Positions 61,601-64,000 of a stretch of DNA of 64,000 bases are shown here, one piece after another. The notes beneath the pieces are model-generated. The model was not told the origin of the DNA. It ran no database searches and saw nothing but the letters and a program-made list of their open reading frames with translations. The position numbers and the translations under genes were made by a program. The stretch lies in NCBI RefSeq assembly GCF_025791835.1, contig NZ_JAOXLP010000011.1:81060-145059 (forward strand). The letters are read 5' to 3'. The stretch is from Roseomonas xinghualingensis. GTDB taxonomy: Bacteria > Pseudomonadota > Alphaproteobacteria > Acetobacterales > Acetobacteraceae. Numbering within the stretch: position 1 is the first letter of the stretch; the number at the start of each line of letters is the position of its first letter.

Positions 61601-64000
61601 TCCAGCGTGGGTGGCGCGGTGAACGGTACTGTTGCCTATAATGCCGGTACGCAAACAGTGACGTTCACGCCTCAGGCCGGATACACAGGGCCTGCAAGTT
61701 TCACCTACACCGTGACAGACGGCCGCACCGGGACCAGCTCGGCGTCGGTCTCAGTTGAGGTTGATCCGGCTCTCACCACCCTCGGCCTGTTCAACCCTGG
61801 TGATGCTCCGTCTGTCGTTTCGACGAATGATTCCGGGGCGGTTGAACTCGGGGTCAGGTTCCAATCCAATGTTGCCGGCAGCATTACGGGAATCCGCTTT
61901 TACAAGGGTCCATCCAATACCGGGACGCATATCGGCAACCTTTGGGATGCAGCGGGCAGGTCGCTGGCCACGGCAACTTTTACCGCGGAGAGCGCAAGTG
62001 GCTGGCAGCAGGTAAACTTCGCGGTCCCGGTGGCGATCACCGCCGGCACTACCTATGTCGCCTCCTACCACACAACCAGTGGTTACTATTCATCTACCCC
62101 TGGATACTTCAGTACGGCACATTCCAATGGTCCCTTGACCGCTCCTGCGGACGGCACTGGCGGCGGCAACGGGGTGTACGCTTATGGGGGCAGTAGCCAG
62201 TTTCCTGGCGACAGCTACAGTGCCACCAATTACTGGGTGGATGTGATGTTGCGGCCGAACGGCACGCAGTCCAACCAGCCACCGGTGGCGGTGGCGGATA
62301 GCGGCTTCAGCACGGCGCGTGACACGGTGCTGCAGATCGCGGCCTCGGCGCTGTTGGGCAATGACAGCGATCCGAATGGTGACACCCTGTCCATCACAGG
62401 GGTGAGTGGCGCGACCAACGGCACGGTGGCCTACAACAGCACCACCCAAACCATCAGCTTCACCCCCACTGCCGGCTACACCGGCCCTGGCAGCTTCAGC
62501 TACACCGTCTCCGATGGCCGCGGTGGCACCGCTACCGCCGGCGTCTCGCTCACCGTTGCGCCGGCCACGAACCAGCCACCGGTGGCGGTGGCGGATAGCG
62601 GCTTCAGCACGGCGCGTGACATGGCGCTGCAGATCGCGGCCTCGGCGCTGCTGGGCAATGACAGCGATCCGAATGGTGACACCCTGTCCATCACAGGGGT
62701 GAGTGGCGCGACCAACGGCACGGTGGCCTACAACAGCACCACCCAAACCATCAGCTTCACCCCCACTGCCGGCTACACCGGCCCTGGCAGCTTCAGCTAC
62801 ACCGTCTCCGATGGCCGCGGTGGCACCGCTACCGCCGGCGTCTCCCTTATCGTCACGTCACCTTCCAATACGGCAAGCCTGTTCGGCCCTGGCGACACGC
62901 CGGACATACTGGCCGATGATGAGCGCCAGGCGGTGGAGCTAGGCGTCAAGTTCACTGCCTCGACCAACGGCACGATCAATGGCATCCGCTTCTACAAGGG
63001 AGCGGCGAACGCGAACACCGGCACGCATACGGGAAGCCTGTGGGACGCCACCGGCGTGCGGATGGCCACCGCCACCTTCACCAACGAAACCGCCACCGGC
63101 TGGCAGCAGGTGAACTTCGCAAACCCGGTGGCGGTCACCGCCGGCACCACCTATGTCGCCTCCTACCACACCAGCACCGGTGGCTACGCGGCCAGCCCCG
63201 ACTACTTCAGCACGGCGCATGCCAGCGGCCCGCTCACCGCCCCGTCCAGCGCCACCAGCGGCGGCAATGGCGTCTTTGCCTATGGCAGCGGCGGCATCGC
63301 CCCCAACAGCACCTTTGGCAGCACTAACTACTGGGTCGATGTGGTGTTCACCCCCGCTGCCCAGCAGTCCAACCAGCCACCGGTGGCGGTGGCGGATAGC
63401 GGCTTCAGCACGGCGCGTGACACGGCGCTGCATATCGCGGCCTCGGCGCTGCTGGGCAATGACAGCGATCCGAATGGTGACGCCCTGTCAATCGCCGGGG
63501 TGGGTGGCGCGTCCAATGGCACGGTGGCCTACAACAGCACCACTCGGGCCATCAGCTTCACCCCCACTGCCGGCTACACCGGCCCTGGCAGCTTCAGCTA
63601 CACCGTCTCCGATGGCCGTGGCGGCACCGCTGCCGCCGGCGTCTCCCTTACCGTCACGTCACCTTCCAATACGGCAAGCCTGTTCGGCCCTGGCGACACG
63701 CCGGGCATATTGGTCGATGCAGACCGCCAGGCGGTGGAGCTAGGCGTCAAGTTCACTGCCTCGACCGACGGCACGATCAATGGCATCCGCTTCTACAAGG
63801 GAGCGGCGAACGCGAACACCGGCACGCATACGGGAAGCCTGTGGGACGCCACCGGCGTGCGGATGGCCACCGCCACCTTCACCAACGAAACCGCCACCGG
63901 CTGGCAGCAGGTGAACTTCGCAAACCCGGTGGCGGTCACCGCCGGCACCACCTATGTCGCCTCCTACCACACCAGCACCGGTGGCTACGCGGCCAGCCCC
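58637..64000 (+). CDS. Giant type I-secreted protein with dimethylformamidase-like domain and DUF4082/Big_9 repeats (partial, C terminus outside)
   Basis: Open from ATG 58637 (AGAAAGG at 58623-58629, 7 bp spacing) to the window end: at least 1788 codons and no stop. Residues 1-165 are low complexity (Ala/Ser/Thr/Pro) with no signal peptide, as expected for type I cargo. About 165-650 is a dimethylformamidase-beta-like domain (FQTADTTWHAYNGWGG, SYNRPIITREGGG, YTSVGHDEYWSGDQRANVEA, LSGNEVYWKTRWEDS). About 650-760 is Ig-like. DUF4082 modules start near bases 60937, 61777, 62871 and 63672. Big_9 (cadherin-like) modules start near 61483, 62273, 62570 and 63371. The C-terminal type I signal must lie beyond the window. 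Linkage to the exporter is strong by position. Confidence 0.9.
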   Translation, partial: MATAKLMSWKAAAFEPFEEQDTPARLGSTKSTGGSLYPATGATILTTPRWMAATSLAPSEAIVVSQPLSSRAWSPGSSNVFAANSDPALSVTAPIGAGAIKSDSGALSSEAVGLNAAAATPKAITLAPAPTATPETMTFSPDVDATVGGAAAPKILAAATAVPNKIVLENQKQGNPESEWELRNGPSSSIEGFATDISFNVGETVTFKINTTSSNYRIDIYRLGYYGGMGARKVGTINHQAASAINQPDPLRDASTGLVDAGNWQVTDSWTMPSDMVSGIYIAKLVRQDGTTGENHIPFIVRDDASTSDIVFQTADTTWHAYNGWGGANLYGGNGPGGDTAPGRAYKVSYNRPIITREGGGTYAGPQDFIFGAEYSALRWMEMNGYDVSYISGVDADRYGELLLNHKIYTSVGHDEYWSGDQRANVEAARDAGVHLAFLSGNEVYWKTRWEDSIDSSGTDYRTLVSYKETRAGGKIDPSTEWTGTWRDLSADPAGGARPENELTGTMFQVDSYRSDAIKIPYGMTKLRFWRDTDVADTLPGNSATLVKNVLGYEWDISPDNGFRPDGLIKLSNTTLDVDTILVDYGTTVAPGTATHNLTLYRAPSGALIFGAGTVYWSWGLDANHDLEPTPTDPSIQQAMVNLFADMGVQPQTLQASLNLATASTDLIAPTSVIGTLGGTSVAEGQRIVISGSASDAGGQVAAVEISTDGGATWWATEGTPANWTYTWRAPQTGTYTVLSRAVDDSLNMETPATGMSMTVTPADQVSLFQGNEGPSPFHAAALTPATACCNVCLVHVFGPTQLGVKIESSRSGTISGLRFYKNVENTGPHVGSLWTASGQLLARASFTNETASGWQQVNFATPVTIAADTTYVASYHTTTGVYLSSPAAYFAIDHKSGPLTALASNWENGPNGLIAYGDVNTFPTGVPQGATNYWVDVVFNPATTVGNQAPVARNDSGLGTAPGVPLHIAATTLLANDSDPNNDPLAISSVGGAVNGTVAYNAGTQTVTFTPQAGYTGPASFTYTVTDGRTGTSSASVSVEVDPALTTLGLFNPGDAPSVVSTNDSGAVELGVRFQSNVAGSITGIRFYKGPSNTGTHIGNLWDAAGRSLATATFTAESASGWQQVNFAVPVAITAGTTYVASYHTTSGYYSSTPGYFSTAHSNGPLTAPADGTGGGNGVYAYGGSSQFPGDSYSATNYWVDVMLRPNGTQSNQPPVAVADSGFSTARDTVLQIAASALLGNDSDPNGDTLSITGVSGATNGTVAYNSTTQTISFTPTAGYTGPGSFSYTVSDGRGGTATAGVSLTVAPATNQPPVAVADSGFSTARDMALQIAASALLGNDSDPNGDTLSITGVSGATNGTVAYNSTTQTISFTPTAGYTGPGSFSYTVSDGRGGTATAGVSLIVTSPSNTASLFGPGDTPDILADDERQAVELGVKFTASTNGTINGIRFYKGAANANTGTHTGSLWDATGVRMATATFTNETATGWQQVNFANPVAVTAGTTYVASYHTSTGGYAASPDYFSTAHASGPLTAPSSATSGGNGVFAYGSGGIAPNSTFGSTNYWVDVVFTPAAQQSNQPPVAVADSGFSTARDTALHIAASALLGNDSDPNGDALSIAGVGGASNGTVAYNSTTRAISFTPTAGYTGPGSFSYTVSDGRGGTAAAGVSLTVTSPSNTASLFGPGDTPGILVDADRQAVELGVKFTASTDGTINGIRFYKGAANANTGTHTGSLWDATGVRMATATFTNETATGWQQVNFANPVAVTAGTTYVASYHTSTGGYAASP
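62273..62569 (+). repeat. 297-bp Big_9 module, copy 1
   Basis: The 99-codon module beginning NQPPVAVADSGFSTARD is followed directly by a nearly identical copy at 62570 with the same frame. The identity covers most of the module and drops only near its last 20 bases. Confidence 0.88.
62570..63370 (+). repeat. 801-bp tandem unit (Big_9 plus DUF4082), copy 1
   Basis: A 267-codon unit made of one Big_9 and one DUF4082 module. Bases 62861 and 63662 begin the same DUF4082 sequence, exactly 801 bp apart. Differences to copy 2 are a few scattered substitutions, clustered in the Big_9 part. Confidence 0.9.
63371..64000 (+). repeat. 801-bp tandem unit, copy 2 (truncated by window)
   Basis: 630 bp of the second unit are present. 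The last ~260 bases appear identical to copy 1 apart from one or two substitutions, so the array probably continues past base 64000. Confidence 0.9.

Noticed and set aside
61751..63970. Periodic minus-strand frames opposite the giant protein
   Set aside because: They repeat only because the plus-strand modules repeat; they lack starts with ribosome sites and are GC shadows.
62273..64000. Repeats as a CRISPR or satellite array
   Set aside because: Units are 297 and 801 bp, coding and in frame, with no short repeat-spacer structure.

Overview
The window looks like chromosomal DNA from a high-GC alphaproteobacterium, most likely an Acetobacteraceae/Roseomonas-type organism. This is an inference from base composition, the ileS-lspA-DUF3035-M16-M16 gene order, many Tat-like signal peptides, a Bug/TctC receptor and the XrtA-type polysaccharide genes. 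No rRNA, tRNA, CRISPR array or replication origin was recognised.

Region 1 (1-8.4 kb). The 3' end of rsmA and a small secreted protein precede a tightly packed leftward operon. It encodes a HAD phosphatase, a PhnD-PhnC-PhnE-PhnE ABC importer and FAD-dependent glycerol-3-phosphate dehydrogenase GlpD, and every junction overlaps (ATGA, GTGA or TGATG). A DeoR/GlpR-type repressor lies just upstream. A second PhnD-like receptor is divergent from it. The arrangement suggests uptake and oxidation of a glycerol-phosphate-like or phosphonate compound.

Region 2 (8.4-18.5 kb). Mostly rightward metabolic genes: an SDR oxidoreductase, a polyamine-type ABC importer whose ATPase has degenerate motifs, an exported Fe/Mn superoxide dismutase, an enoyl-CoA hydratase and a Bug receptor. 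A DUF925 protein and a 3-hydroxyisobutyryl-CoA hydrolase-like gene run leftward.

Region 3 (18.6-25.9 kb). A conserved leftward housekeeping block: ileS, lspA, a DUF3035 lipoprotein and an M16 peptidase pair (one catalytic, one lacking HxxEH). A DUF3297 gene lies upstream.

Region 4 (26-52 kb). A large exopolysaccharide locus of the type associated with XrtA/PEP-CTERM systems. The leftward arm carries an acetyltransferase, flippase, glycosyltransferase, FemAB-like protein, polysaccharide deacetylase, ExeA-like ATPase, outer-membrane barrel, BY-kinase-like ATPase, chain-length protein and Wza-like lipoprotein. A divergent rightward arm carries the priming sugar transferase, glycosyltransferases, an epimerase, an asparagine-synthase-like amidotransferase, a YdcF protein, an oxidoreductase-epimerase fusion and a lytic transglycosylase. 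I saw no exosortase and no obvious Wzy polymerase. The right border is AT-richer, with a GT-C type membrane glycosyltransferase and a decayed IS5-family element flanked by CTAG duplications.

Region 5 (53.6-64 kb). A COG0523/CobW GTPase is followed by a type I secretion system (ABC exporter plus HlyD adaptor). Directly downstream is its probable cargo, a giant protein of at least 1788 residues that runs off the window. It combines a dimethylformamidase-beta-like domain, an Ig-like segment and alternating DUF4082 and cadherin-like (Big_9) modules. The modules are near-identical at DNA level, with 297-bp and 801-bp periods.
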